64,000 nucleotides of DNA. It comes from Theocolax elegans. Its lineage: Eukaryota; Arthropoda; Insecta; Hymenoptera; Cerocephalidae. Location: assembly GCA_026168455.1 (NCBI GenBank), contig CM047431.1, forward strand, positions 63,136,910 to 63,200,909. Reading direction: 5' to 3'. The notes beneath the pieces were generated by a model. The model saw only the letters and a list, made by a program, of their open reading frames with translations, did not search any database and was not told the DNA's origin. Shown piece after piece: positions 13,192 to 24,715 of the stretch. The translations under genes were made by a program, and so were the position numbers. Positions within the stretch are counted from its first letter, which is position 1; every line of letters starts with the position of its first letter.

Positions 13192-13307
13192 GATGTCTAG
13201 CCGGTGAAGGCAAGACAGGCTGATGTCCGGCCGGTGAAGGCAAGACAGGCTGGTGTCCGGCCGTTAAAGGCAAGACAGGCTGGTGTCTGGCCTGTGAAGG
13301 CAAGATG
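13192..13307. repeat. ~3.9 copies of a 30-bp minisatellite inside the mariner-type element
   Basis: Units begin at 13192, 13222, 13252 and 13282. Each contains a form of GTGAAGGCAAGACAGGCT. The units differ at a few positions, for example TCTAGCC against TCCGGCC. Confidence 0.88.
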
Positions 13308-13337
13308 AAAATTCTTTCAGAAATCGTCAGTTACCAT

Positions 13338-13852
13338 TTAAAGTTCTTGCTCGAAATGCCCTCCATTTGTTAGTTGACAATGCCCCATGCGATCATAAAA
13401 TGATGAAACTGTTCTTTGAATCATTTCATTTGGGATTGCCTGTATTTGTCAATAATACGTTGTCGTAATTCCTCCAAGTTTGCAGGTTTAGTAGCATACA
13501 CTTTGTTTTTGACGTAGCCCCATAAAAAATAATCTAGTGGCGACATGTCAGGGGAACGAGGTGGCGACTCAATAGTTCCTCTACGTCCAATTTCTCGTCC
13601 TAGAAATGTTTCATCTAAATAATTACGCACGTTTATTGCATAATGAGGGGCCGCCCCATCTTGTTGAAAGTAAGTGGTGTTAAAATTGTCACCGACAATC
13701 TCATTAACCGCAGGTACGATTTCATTCCTTAACATGTTTAGATACTTTTTTCCTGTCAAATTACCTTCTATAAAAAACGGCCCTACTATGCTATTGTTTA
13801 TGATACCTGCCCAAACATTTAGTTTTTGTGGATGTTGAGTATGTGATTCCAA
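13338..13852 (-). pseudogene. Mariner-type transposase, C-terminal part, frameshifted
   Basis: This minus-strand frame encodes the C-terminal half of a DDE/D transposase of the IS630-Tc1-mariner group. Visible motifs are NVWAGI near the start, then QQDGAAPHYA with the second catalytic Asp, and PRSPDMSPLDYFLWGYVK with the third acidic residue (Asp). I count 36 residues between these two aspartates. The N-terminal DNA-binding domain and the first catalytic Asp are missing: just upstream the sequence joins directly to the inverted repeat. A frame break near 13440, about one base lost, ends the first frame after the residues LRQRIIDK. The expected tail (NGGHFEQEL) continues in the next frame to a TAA at 13338-13340. 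The deletion and the frameshift together make it non-functional. The family level is sure; the exact subfamily is not. Confidence 0.88.
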
Positions 13853-13855
13853 AAG

Positions 13856-14055
13856 CCGGTGTCAAAAATAGGGGTTCCCATTTAAAAAAATCTCTTTGAC
13901 CTTCAAATAACCTTGAAGGTCAAGCTTAAGGTCAAATTGAAGGTCACCATCAGATGCATCGTTTGATTTCCTAAAGCTTTTATATTGAAAGTTTTTTTCC
14001 TAGCACCCTTATTTTCCGAGATATTCAGGTGTGTCCATACTTTTGGGACACCCTG
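13856..14055 (-). repeat. Right terminal inverted repeat of the mariner-type element (200 bp)
   Basis: It is the reverse complement of 12458-12657 and ends CACCCTG directly before TA. Confidence 0.92.
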
Positions 14056-14271
14056 TATATACACACATACACATCTCACTCTCTTTAATACTGGATACAT
14101 CTTGTTTGCACGTCCCCGAGAGAAGGGTAAATAAATTAATTATTCGCGCCACGTGAGTTTTCGCGCGATATAGACGATAATTAATTATAATCTCAGTTAT
14201 ATATTTGCGGTGTGCGGTTCGCGAAGGCATATATACGAAAATAAAACGCGGCATATATACCTTCCGTAACC

Positions 14272-14306
<35 letters not shown>
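14272..14306. repeat. (TA)n followed by (CA)n microsatellite
   Basis: About 26 bases of TA run directly into four CA units. Confidence 0.9.
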
Positions 14307-14934
14307 AGAGTGTCGGTGATTGACCTACCTATCCGATATAAACTTCTAATCTTAAACCTTAAGGAAATTTTCACGTAAACGAACGACAAGGAGAACGAAC
14401 CCGGAAGATACAAAGAAAAAGGAAATATAAACGAGAGGCGAAGGGTGATCTTACCAAAAGCGTCCTCCTTCGTATACCCTTTTTTCTCTTTGCTTTCTCC
14501 GCGCTCTTTTTATCTCCGCGCAACGCGTATTATGCATTCGATAAGGCTTAGAGATCGATCGTATTGCTTCGGCTCGTTGAGCCGAAATCTTTTTTCTCCT
14601 CCGGGAAAGAGGGAAAGTGACGGTAGCGATGGAAATAAAAAAGAAAACACCATCGTCGCACAAACACACACACACGCGCGTGCGCGCATGGGATACAGAT
14701 ATATAGAGATGGGATTGAACCTCGGAAAAGGAATAAAAAAAACGGAAGAAGAATAAAGTAAAATCTGTACATGGCGCAAAGTGTCTCGCGAATAAGCCAA
14801 CTTTTAATTGGCACTTGCCGCCCGCGTCGCCTTTAATTGCCGAAGGTTATACAAACTCTTAAGTGGTGTCTAATTGTACGCTCACCCGTGGCTTTTCTTC
14901 TTCGCTCGATTCATCGCGCTCCGACAATTCTCCT

Positions 14935-14962
14935 CTCCCTCTCCCTCTCCCTCTCCCTCTCC
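14935..14962. repeat. (CTCCCT)n hexamer repeat
   Basis: Four to five copies of CTCCCT with an imperfect right end. Confidence 0.85.
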
Positions 14963-16324
14963 ATCTACCTCTCTCTTTGTCCGCGTCTTTATGCAGTATA
15001 GTATACCCTCGAATTTTTCATATCACGTATATAAAAACCGAACAAGACATTTTATATTTTGTTATACGTTTTGTTACACGCGTGGTACGTGCGGAGCGTT
15101 CACCTTTGAGCCCTTTATTTATGTACGCAACGGTGATAGCGAACAAGCATACGTTTCGCAAAGGTAATAAAAATAGAAGTAATAAATAGTGATAATATAT
15201 AAAGTACACTGATAAAAACGATTCTTTCATTCAAATAAACCATGAACTTTGTAGCGTATAATTGTATTTCATTTGTACCAAATAAAGATTTCTTAATAAT
15301 TAACAAACGTTCCTTTACTATTACAAACCTTTTTTTGGTAAAAATAAAAAATATCCGTCATCTTATATATGAACTACATAATTTTTAATAGTTAGAGAAT
15401 ATGTTTCATATTTTCGTGCAGCCGCAAGGATCAATTTTTCAGCTAATCGTTACCGACAAAAAGTGGTTATTAATTTAAATTGGTGTAAAAAAATAATTAT
15501 CTCAAAAATACTCTCTGTCAGCCTCTGCTATATTACGTAACTGTCACGTATGAATTTTAGAAAATAGTAGATAATTGTAGAAAATTTTTAAGTTTTTAAG
15601 AGTAGATCCCTGTAATTTGGCTATAACATCAAACATGATTTATATATTGTTTCTTTAAATATTTATTCTTCTTTTTTAACTAATTATTTTAATTGTTTTC
15701 AACAATTTTGTAAATAAATTTTTTTTATTGCAATTTCGTCGTGTCGGTATCGAGACAAATGTAAATGTGACATTTTATAAGAGAGTAACTTCAATTGTCT
15801 TATTCGAGTGAAAAGTTAAGTCGAAAAATATATAGTCATTGAAATATGGTATAGTAATTTTGATAATTCTAACGAATTTAGATAGTGAGTACTCAGATAT
15901 AATTATCACCGATGCATTTGTGGTATGCGTGCGCGGTAGGTGTCGAAACAGAGAGAAAGAGAAAAAAGGAATCCGAGTTTAAAAAGCTCGGCGGATCGCC
16001 CGACAAAAGATAGATATAGACGGGCGCGCGGAAGCAACTCTCCGCGAATCGGCTTTTCCGACTCATTGGATCATGAAACCTCCTGATGTATATTGAAATA
16101 TTTCAATCCGATTTTGGCCCGACAGATCGAAAAGTCATTTTTCTCCTTCGTGCAGAGATATTATACACTCGGAAATAGATCGAAAACGGAAAATTCAACG
16201 ATGAAACTCCTTCCTACACCCCTGGTTTTCCTCGTACACGTATATATTTATCAAAAAATTATTCCTCCACTGCGCCGAAGATCCGGTGTAGAAATTTTCA
16301 TTAAATTTTCTTTTTCTACTAACT

Positions 16325-16862
16325 AGGAGAGGCCACGGCCTTTGGATCACGGATCTTAACCATACTCTAGGATATGTTTTGTAATATAAAAGTATGAGGA
16401 AAGCCAAATTTATAGACCCTAAAAAAAATTATTTCTACTTTGATCGCTTATAACTCGGAAACAAATAAAGCTAGTTAATCATTCTACGTTTTAGAAGAAA
16501 GTTGAGATCAAGAAGGTATGATTTAAAAAGAAGAAGCTTAAATCGGTTAATTTGGAGCAAAGTTATAGAGAAAACAAGAATTTGCTCAAAATTTCAGTAA
16601 TTTCTTATTTTCTCTATAGCTTACCTCCAAATTAACCGGTTTGAGCTTCTTTTTTTTAAATCATATCTATTTAATATTAGCTATCTTTTAAATTTGGGAT
16701 TGAGACTTTATCTTTAGTTCCTAAATTGGCTTTAGCTAGCCATAACTTGGGAAAATGAACGCGTTAGGGTATAAAAATCTGTCTCTCCTCATACTTTTAT
16801 ATTACAAAACATATCCTAGAGTTTGGTTAAGATATGTGATCCAAAGGCCGTGGCCTCTCTTC
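16325..16862. mobile_element. ~540-bp foldback MITE, TIR GAGAGGCCACGGCC
   Basis: Sequence from GAGAGGCCACGGCCTTTGGA at the left returns inverted at the right end, with near-continuous pairing inward, for example GTAATATAAAAGTATGAGGA and its complement. ACTAG flanks both termini, but with a small offset, so the exact end and target duplication are unclear. It has no coding content. Confidence 0.8.
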
Positions 16863-18186
16863 TAGTAAGTATAAAACACGAGGTTTTTACTCGACGTTCA
16901 CTCTATTTTCGCATTGCGTTGCTTTAACATTTTATTCACAGTTGGGTCCTCCTCCCCCTTTACTGTTTTTTTTATTTTTAGTTTTACACGGTAACTTTGC
17001 TGAAATGCAAGTTCAATATACGTGTTTGAAGAATATACAACGTCGCGCAGAGTCCTGGGAAAATGCCAATAACAGCTAGCCCGATTTTTATTTACCCTTC
17101 TTCATTTGTATTTACCCGCGCGAGTGGTCCTTGAATTGCGAAATATATAAAATGCTATTTACTCCCGGAAGAAACAGTCTCCTCTCTCTCTCTCTCTACT
17201 CTCATAGCTCTCTTCTTTTTTCGTCTTATCGTCACTCGAATTCATTTGCCAATCTAAACGTCGCTTCATCTTTCTCTCTAGATGAACCTTTAAAGAAATA
17301 CTAACTGCACACTCCTCGTAAAATGAGAATTTACGATATATAATGTTAATGCTATTTTTCTACCCTCCTCTTTCTTACTTTATTTCCTTCATCGTCCGAG
17401 TTAATAAAATACCGATTGACAAAAGTATTTTCTCATCGATCCGAGATAACAGACGGTACAATTCGGGATCATCGAGTCTTTCGCAATTTTATTAAGCACC
17501 CTCTTCGCTATACGCGAGAAGACATAGAGAGGAGGGCATGAAGGAAAAAAAAGATTCGTTATCCTCTTTTCGAATTCGTTCTCCCGTGAACGATACAACA
17601 GTTTCGTGCAACTAAATCCTGAAGGAAAATCGTTTTGTAATTTTGTAAAATTTTAATGCCGAACCTGGGCTCTATGTATGTACACGGCCTGGTCATACCC
17701 GCTGTTCATCCAACTCGAAAATATTCCGGGTCCCGGGTGTATATATATATGCGTGTATGGGTGTGGGTGTGTGCAAGGGCAAGCAAAGCCAAGGGGGATA
17801 CGCGTGGAATAATCTTGTACCCGTATTGCGATAAGATAATCTTGATAAACTCGAAAATGTATCCTCGTTCGTATATGTGTATTTTAAAGAATAATTTTAA
17901 ATTGCGCTACACTCTTTAGATGGTTTGCCTTTGAAACGAAATTACTTTTGTTGGATGACGCTTGTTAACAAAGTTGATAAATTGCCCGATATGTCCAATA
18001 ATTTTTATCCTTCCTATATTTTTATCGAATTGACTAAATTGCAGGAAATTGGACACCACTGTAAAGTAAATAGGATCGTAATTTGCGTTATATCTTTTAT
18101 TGCCCAATGTTTATTAATATAACATGTCACGGACATCGCCGCGCGACTTGGGCATATGAGAAGGAGTCAAGTGACAGATAAGAAGT
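16863..18186. other. Unique DNA, no gene seen
   Basis: AT-rich with short (CT)n (about 17181-17199) and (TA)n runs. No exon, RNA gene or inverted repeat was recognised. Confidence 0.5.
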
Positions 18187-18254
18187 GTGGGTCGTATCGT
18201 CGATGCGATTCGCACGCTGAGGTCCCGGGGTCGAATCCCGCAGTCCACCTTTTT
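18187..18254 (+). other. tRNA-like relic with T-arm, acceptor pairing and T-run terminator
   Basis: A B-box/T-arm-like stretch (CCGGGGTCGAATCCCG) is present. GTGGGTC at 18187-18193 can pair with AGTCCAC at 18242-18248 in six of seven positions, counting wobbles. A TTTTT polymerase III terminator follows at once. The body is only about 63 bases, the A box is poor, and the second B-box position is G instead of A or T. A truncated tRNA or tRNA-derived SINE head is more likely than an active tRNA gene. Confidence 0.35.
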
Positions 18255-21200
18255 ATTTCTCGCTTCTCTCCTTTTCATACGTAACAAACACATTCATATT
18301 CATTATTTGCTGAGAACTATGTATCCCTTTCCAAAATTGTCAATTATATTTCCGTAGAATATGAGGTTGTCGATTAATCAACTTTTATTCATTTTTATAT
18401 TTTTGGTGAACGAATGGTTTTTTTTTAAATTTTCACGCATAGTTGGCTAGTTTTTTTTCATGTACAAATTAAAACTGTTTTTTTGGTTAAAATAAACATT
18501 GGTATAATAGGTTGAATGCACTGTACAAATCATAATTTTTTGCCTGCAATTCTTATTGTAATGTAGAGATTACGTATACTATTTGTATGGTTATGCACAA
18601 AAATAATGTTCTTTCTCGAACATGGATTCGTAGTATACTTTTGATGGATCGAAATAACATCAAAAAGTGAAAAAACGTAAAAAGTAATAGAAAACACTTC
18701 GCTGCTAGTAATTTAACTATATATTATTTACGATTAACGTGTTAAGCAAATAAGAGCCTTTTTGGTTAATCTCAACATTAAACACTTATTAAAAATATTA
18801 TTCATTATGATGATATATATTTAATTATCAACATTACAATATGTTTATCTTTTTTAACGAAATAATAATAGAATATGACGTTTTAAGTATCAACAATCAG
18901 CTTCAGCAAATAAATTAAATTATAAAATCACTAATAATTTAAAAAGACAAACCTGGTGTATAAAATATATTATATATTATAATTAATTAATAATTTATTG
19001 TGACGTATGACTTGAAGGTGTTACTACATTTTTTAAACAAATTATAAATTATACTGTTATTACTAATTTATTTTCAACATAATTATTTACGTACCATATA
19101 TCATGATTTTTTAATACAATACACTCATCGCAGGGTGATAATATACCAGAGGGATCTCTTCATCAAACAGAATGAAATTTTCACAGTAACGGGGAAAGAG
19201 GATTCTAATTTACTTAAATCGAACTGAATTTAAATACGTAGTTAAAATGTTTATTTAAAAATTATTTACCTGGTTTTTACATAATTTAAATGAATTTTGT
19301 GAAATTATTTTACAAGCTAATCGTTATTATTTATCAATATTCTGGTTTACTACACAGGATACTAAATTATAAGCATGTTTTTTTACACTACCAAAATTTA
19401 CAAGATGCAAATAATTTAATTAAAAAAAATCTTATAAAAGATGACAATAATACAGTTTATTTAAAAAATTAAGAAACATTTTAAGTAACCATATAATAAT
19501 AAGATATTTCTGTTTATTGTAACCCAATGTTATGTTTAATAATTAGTTAAACTAATTATTAAATAACAGTTAATTACACCTGTATTTTACACATAATTTT
19601 TGCTAACCTTTTGCTGTAAATAATAGTTTACTCCTTAAATTTCTTCGAGTGAGTTATAATCGTTAAACGTTTCTTGAAACACACACACAGGCATACATAT
19701 AAATATATATTGTATTGTAGACCTATACAGATAAATACATATTTTTATAAACATGTATATCCAAATGTTGTACCAAAGGTAATTTATTATTATCTCAAGG
19801 CATAATTGTTGCATTTCCTGCATATCCTACTTGAATTCAATTTATTTTAAGCGCAAGGAAAACACGTTTCTTCCTAGTTGAAAAGGAGGTTTTACTTATC
19901 ATTGTCTCTCTAATTGAAGAGTTAAAACAATTGTACCACCCTGAAAATTCGAGTGACTTCCTCTCACTCGATAAGGTAGAGAGGCGCAAGTCATTCTAAT
20001 AGTATTGAATGTCATTTGCAAATCACTCGAAAACGAGTCACTTAAAAGTCACTATAGGTTTTAAGATGGAAAATTTCACTCGAAGAGATTTAGAGAGTAA
20101 GAAATATATTAAATTATATTGTTATTGGTGTGGCTGCATGCTAACTGCTAAGTAGTGCGACAAATACGGCAGAGAGTAGATTGTAGTGTGTTTTCATCAT
20201 GCTTGCTGCTGCTGAGATTATATCTATCTTGTGCCTATACAAACACATAAAGCACCACAAAGTCCATAACTTATGCGGATGATTATAGGAATTAAAGTTA
20301 GAATTAAACTAATATAGACTTCCCTTATAAATTCTCGATCTATATAAAATTGCTACGTTGGGTTTATAGTAGAAACGACTGCTATAATATCGTTTAAAAA
20401 ATCATTATTACATAGTAATTTCCTAGACACAATACCATCAAATTTATAAAAAAATTTTTAATAATTTACAAAAATATTTGTTATACAGTCAGGGAATGAA
20501 AAATGCAAACATCGAACATCTTGATTATCTAGTAATATATAAACGCGCAGCTATAAAATTTCACGTATATATATATATCTATATGTAGAGCAATCGGGAA
20601 TGAGAATATAAGGGAAAAAATACATTTGACAGGACGCGCTCGGGCGTCGAAGAAAAATGTTCCATTGAATCGTGAAACTCAGGAGAGTGTAAAATGCGAT
20701 TGATCAATGGGAATTATACCGAATAAATTCTTAGCATGGTACCAATATGTTTTACCCGATGGTCAACAATGAAATTTAAATGACTACGCCGTACACCCGT
20801 GGAAGGTTCGATGGTGAATTGCTCTTTCGAGCTTTACCGCATAATACGCAAAACCACATCTAACGATCGGATACTGCAAAAATCCTTTTTTTATAAAAGT
20901 CACAATATTGACCGGAACGTAAGCGTATACGTATAAGAAATCGATCTCTCGCTAATTGTGCACTTGCGTCGATCATGATATATATATGTTTATATGCATC
21001 GTATACAGTAGATTCGGATCTATATATGTATACAGCGAACGTGGCAGTGATGCAAAAATTACTTTTGTCGAATAGCTGATGGAAGTTTTTAATTTTATAT
21101 TCTATCCGTTGATTAATTTTATTTATATACATCGAGATCGCTTATTCAACGATTTTCGAGTGTTGCTCAAATTAGGATATATACATGGTATATACCAATC

Positions 21201-21867
21201 CCAAAGAATAGCGAGTGACCTCTTGGAAATTCGCAAGTCTAATTTCACAAATCACATCGCGCGAAGCAAGTTTGTGCGTTCGCGAAAAGTTCAAAAATCC
21301 TTACTGCAAATGGTACAAAGTAGCATTAAAATTGCGAATAATTTCAAAATTTATCGCATAAACTTGGAAAGGCAAAAAAAAAAAAAAAGAAAACGAAAAG
21401 TAAAGAGAGAGAAAAAAATAAGTTAGGTTAGATATCTCAAAAAGTAGAACACAGTAGTGGATAAAGATTTCTCGGGGTTATCGGTAATACTTTAGGAAAC
21501 GTAGTTTCACTCGGTTCGCTTGGGTTTGCAGAAAAGGAAGGAATATCCTTGTTCCTTTTTTTCCGTGAGTCAGTTTCCGGGTATATGGGAGGTTTTGTTC
21601 GGCGGGCCTCCCTTTACCTTGATGTTCGGGAAAATTCGATGCTGGATATAGGGGGATACGTACATAGGTATATACATGTATACGGTCGATAAGAGCTAGC
21701 TCGCACATTTAATTACACATCGCGCGATAACGCACATTACTCTCCCTCCTCATACCTCCCACTCTCCCACTTTCTCTCTCTCTTGCCATATTAATTGAAG
21801 CGTTCGAAAGCTAAAGGAGCTTTTAAATACTCGAGCTAATTACAGTATTAAAGTTTTAATTACGCCA

Positions 21868-21905
<38 letters not shown>

Positions 21906-22313
21906 TAGGACCGCTCGATGCGAATGCGCGCCTTGAAATATATATTTTTTTTCTACGTAACTTGTAAAGAATCCTTGCTCGTCAAGGAGCAAAATGATAA
22001 AAAGGCTTCTTTAAGCGAACAGGATCGAAAAAGAGGTCTTAGTTTTTCCTTAAGCCCTTCGTTCTATTATACCAGAAGAACAATTTTTTTCCTTTCTCCT
22101 TCTTCTTCTTCTTATTTTTCTTTTTGTGTTTGGATATTCCTTTTTTTTATCATCGTGGATGGTGTACACATATTACAAAAATGTCAATTCCGGCTGCTTA
22201 CACATTCCTTATAGTATCTTTCTCACTCTCTCTATCTCTTTGCATGCGATTCGATGATTTATTTTTTGGTGAGGAAGGAACAAAGTAGTTTTAATAATTA
22301 TTAATTATATTTA
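18255..22313. other. AT-rich unique DNA, no gene seen
   Basis: Very AT-rich from 18.3 to 20.6 kb, then mixed with short simple repeats. No supported exon or RNA gene. Several TCGAGTGA-like words recur near 19945-20085 without a clear period. Confidence 0.5.
21871..21902. repeat. (CT)n microsatellite
   Basis: A 32-base pure CT run. Confidence 0.95.
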
Positions 22314-22465
22314 CAATAACATCGTTTAATACGTAACACATTGTTAACATTTAATTTATTTACAATTCTCGTTCTTATTTATATTTTCCTTCTTCCTTAG
22401 AACGAAAATTGTAAGTAAATTAAATTAATGTTACCAATTTATTGTGTATTAAATCGGCATTATTA
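22314..22465. repeat. Short foldback repeat
   Basis: A ~63-bp left arm ending CTCGTTCT pairs with a right arm starting AGAACGAAAATTGTAAG, across a ~20-base spacer. Pairing is imperfect but runs over the full arms. It may be a small old MITE. No target duplication was identified. Confidence 0.6.
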
Positions 22466-23193
22466 CTTGGTTTATTCATCAACATCAAATACAATGTCTT
22501 TGTAACAAATCAATTTTATTTCATCTTTAATGATTTATTTTTTGATTATTAAATTTATCCTATTTCGCTTTTTGTTTATTCAACGATTCCGTAACGTCGA
22601 AAACAACGTTGGCGAACGTCCTACAGGGTTATCAACGGTCGACTGTACACTTCGCAATTGAATGCGCAATTTTTATAATATACGTATATAGGTATATACA
22701 AGTTTACGAAGCCAAAATATGTGAAACATATTTTTTTTTCGAGCGTATATACACATCAGACTACATTTATTGTACACATTGTCAAGTTTCCTAATAAAAA
22801 CTCATTCCATGTTTAACGCGATGTAGCACTCAAAATGCTCAATTGTTATACCGATCTTGCCATTCCAGGTTAAAAAAAACTATTTTAAAACCAAGACATT
22901 CTTGTTCGTCGCTTGACTATTATCTACCATTCTGCAGTTAAATGTTAAGACAAAGAAATCTATGTATGAAAATTGCTGGGGAAGGAAACTAACTTAAATC
23001 TATGATTCCTGCAGGTCTGAAATAAAATTAATAGCCAAATTTACTTTTAAATCTGTTTATTAATATAGTTTCTTCCTTGAATTCAGTTGAATGATAGACA
23101 ACACAATTTACCATATGTTTATCTAGCTAGAATTGCTTAATTGTTTATGCCACTCAATTCATTGGGTCAGTAATAACTAAATCTGACATTTCC
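22466..23193. other. AT-rich DNA, no gene seen
   Basis: No feature was recognised apart from a short open frame at 22609-22794 with no known motif. Confidence 0.5.
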
Positions 23194-23197
23194 TTAA

Positions 23198-23686
23198 CGG
23201 AGTGGTGTACCTTTACTCGTGACCCATTAAGCGAAAATATATTATTTTCACCCAAACAACTCGAAAAGTCCACTTACAATATAAATTACCATTTTAAAAA
23301 TCTGAAAAAGCAAGTGCCGCGTATCGCGCATTCGAGGCAAGTATGGGTACGCGACACTAGCATTATATATCAGCTAATATGAATTTCCGGTTTTACGTTT
23401 TTGGGAATATACGTATAAACGATATTTCCTAAAATTAATTTTTTTGTTCATAACACTCACAAAAATTACACACAACTACTACAATTTAAAGGATTATGCT
23501 TTTTGTTTCACGAAATAATCCCAAACTTAATAAACGCAAGAGGAAATTCATGTTAATAACAGATCAAAGAATCATTTAACATTAAGTGGATTTCATTTTG
23601 GCGGATATTTGAGAAGAATTCCGCTTGCATTAAGAAAACATTTTTGTGAGTGAAGGAATGCCCATTTTCTGAGTGTGACATACCCC
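23198..23686. mobile_element. Probable TTAA-flanked MITE (489 bp)
   Basis: TTAA lies at both ends (23194-23197 and 23687-23690). The left end begins CGGAGTGGTGTACC and the right end, read inward, begins GGGGTATGTCACACTCAG. The termini match each other only weakly. However, the C-versus-G start and the AAAAATCTGAAAAA internal motif are shared with the elements at 24237 and 30121. It is a probable diverged relative with no coding capacity. Confidence 0.5.
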
Positions 23687-23814
23687 TTAACAGGGTATTT
23701 TTCATAGCCATTTTCTAGAATATTGTTCTATGTTAAATATTCATATAACTTTTAACATTTAACTTTTAACATTTAACATGGAACTTACAACGAGACTTAC
23801 ACAACTATAAAAGA

Positions 23815-24715
23815 ATTCATGTGAAATTCAATCTCATAGGCTGTTCGACGGTTACTTTACACGATTTTAATGAAAAATTGTAAATAAAGTATCCTTTAGT
23901 TTAATTGCTGATAACACAAAAGCAATTAAAGATAGACACTCGAAATGCAGATTAGACAAAAAGTTGAGATCAAGTAGATACGATTTAAAAAAATTGAAGC
24001 TGAAATATTTTAACTTGGTCAAAAGTTATGGAAGAAATAAGAATAAGTTGAAATTTTTGCCAAAATGTCCATTATATTTTAATACTATATATATTTTCGT
24101 TATATTTTCGTCTTACTCTGATTTCTTCCACAACTTTTGAACAAATTGAAATATTTAAGCTTCTTTTTTTCTTTTAATCGTATCCACACGATTTCAACTT
24201 TTTGTCAAATCTGAGTTTGAGTGTATGCATCTTTAACGGGATGTCGGACCTAAATTACAGGAATCTGCACCTTTCAACCCAAAAGTTAAATCTAAAATAT
24301 TGCATTAAAAATCTGAAAAAATTCATATGGATAGGTGAAAACATAAGGAAGGGCTTGACGTTTTGATTTTTTAATGAAAAAGCATTTTTTAAATAATAAT
24401 TGTGTAAACAATGTTTGGTCGGTAATTATTAGTCAAAAAAAGCATAATCTTTCAACCCAAACATCGTGATCAAATTATGGATTTAAAAATCTGGAAAAAT
24501 TTGGGTATATTATTTAAAACATACCTAAGGGTTTGACGTTCAGCGTTTTTTAAAAACTTTATTTATTTATTTATAAAAAAAAGTACAAAATGACCATTTT
24601 CTGGGTCCGACATCCCTTTCGAGGTATCAACAATTAAACTGAAGCAAATTTTTTTTTACAAATTTTTATTAAAAGCGTAGAGTTAATGTGAATAGCCTAT
24701 GAGATTAACTTTCAC
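23815..24715. mobile_element. Foldback MITE interrupted by a TTAA MITE in its right arm
   Basis: The outer arm, for example TCTCATAGGCTGTTC near 23835, matches the inverted sequence GAATAGCCTATGAGA near 24689-24703. Pairing continues through GTTTAATTGCTGATA and then GACAAAAAGTTGAGATC to a centre near 24090. The right arm is interrupted at 24237-24616 by a second element. The left arm keeps the uninterrupted site GCAATTAAAGATAG. Confidence 0.78.
24237..24616. mobile_element. TTAA-targeting MITE nested in a foldback element
   Basis: The left end is TTAA followed by CGGGATGTCGGACC. The right end is GGTCCGACATCCC followed by TTTC, a decayed TTAA. The internal sequence is about 350 bp and closely resembles the element at 30121-30476, sharing CACCTTTCAAC, ATTAAAAATCTGAA and CCTAAGGG. 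The length, the TTAA target and the absence of an ORF fit a non-autonomous piggyBac- or Kolobok-like element. Confidence 0.8.

Larger units (their letters stand above)
12458..14055. mobile_element. Mariner-type (IS630-Tc1-mariner) element, internally deleted
   Basis: The element starts CAGGGTGTCCCAAAAGTATG and ends with the exact complement. TA lies directly outside both ends (12456-12457 and 14056-14057), the target duplication of this superfamily. Inverted repeats of exactly 200 bp (12458-12657 and 13856-14055) are almost identical. The right part encodes a transposase fragment on the minus strand. Between the left arm and that fragment are a diverged second copy of arm-like sequence (about 12835-13010) and two minisatellites. 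The first half of the transposase is gone, so this copy cannot move by itself. The near-identical arms suggest it is not very old. Confidence 0.92.
14056..16324. other. Unique DNA with simple repeats, no gene seen
   Basis: It contains the (TA)n/(CA)n run at 14272-14306, a CA run near 14664-14674 and a CTCCCT hexamer run near 14935-14962. From 15200 to 15900 it is AT-rich. Overlapping open frames at 14445-14814 on both strands have no recognisable motif. Confidence 0.5.

Noticed and set aside
23687..23720. TTAA-flanked GGGTATTTTTCA as another element end
   Set aside because: No partner terminus was found nearby, and the TTAA is already used by the element ending at 23686.
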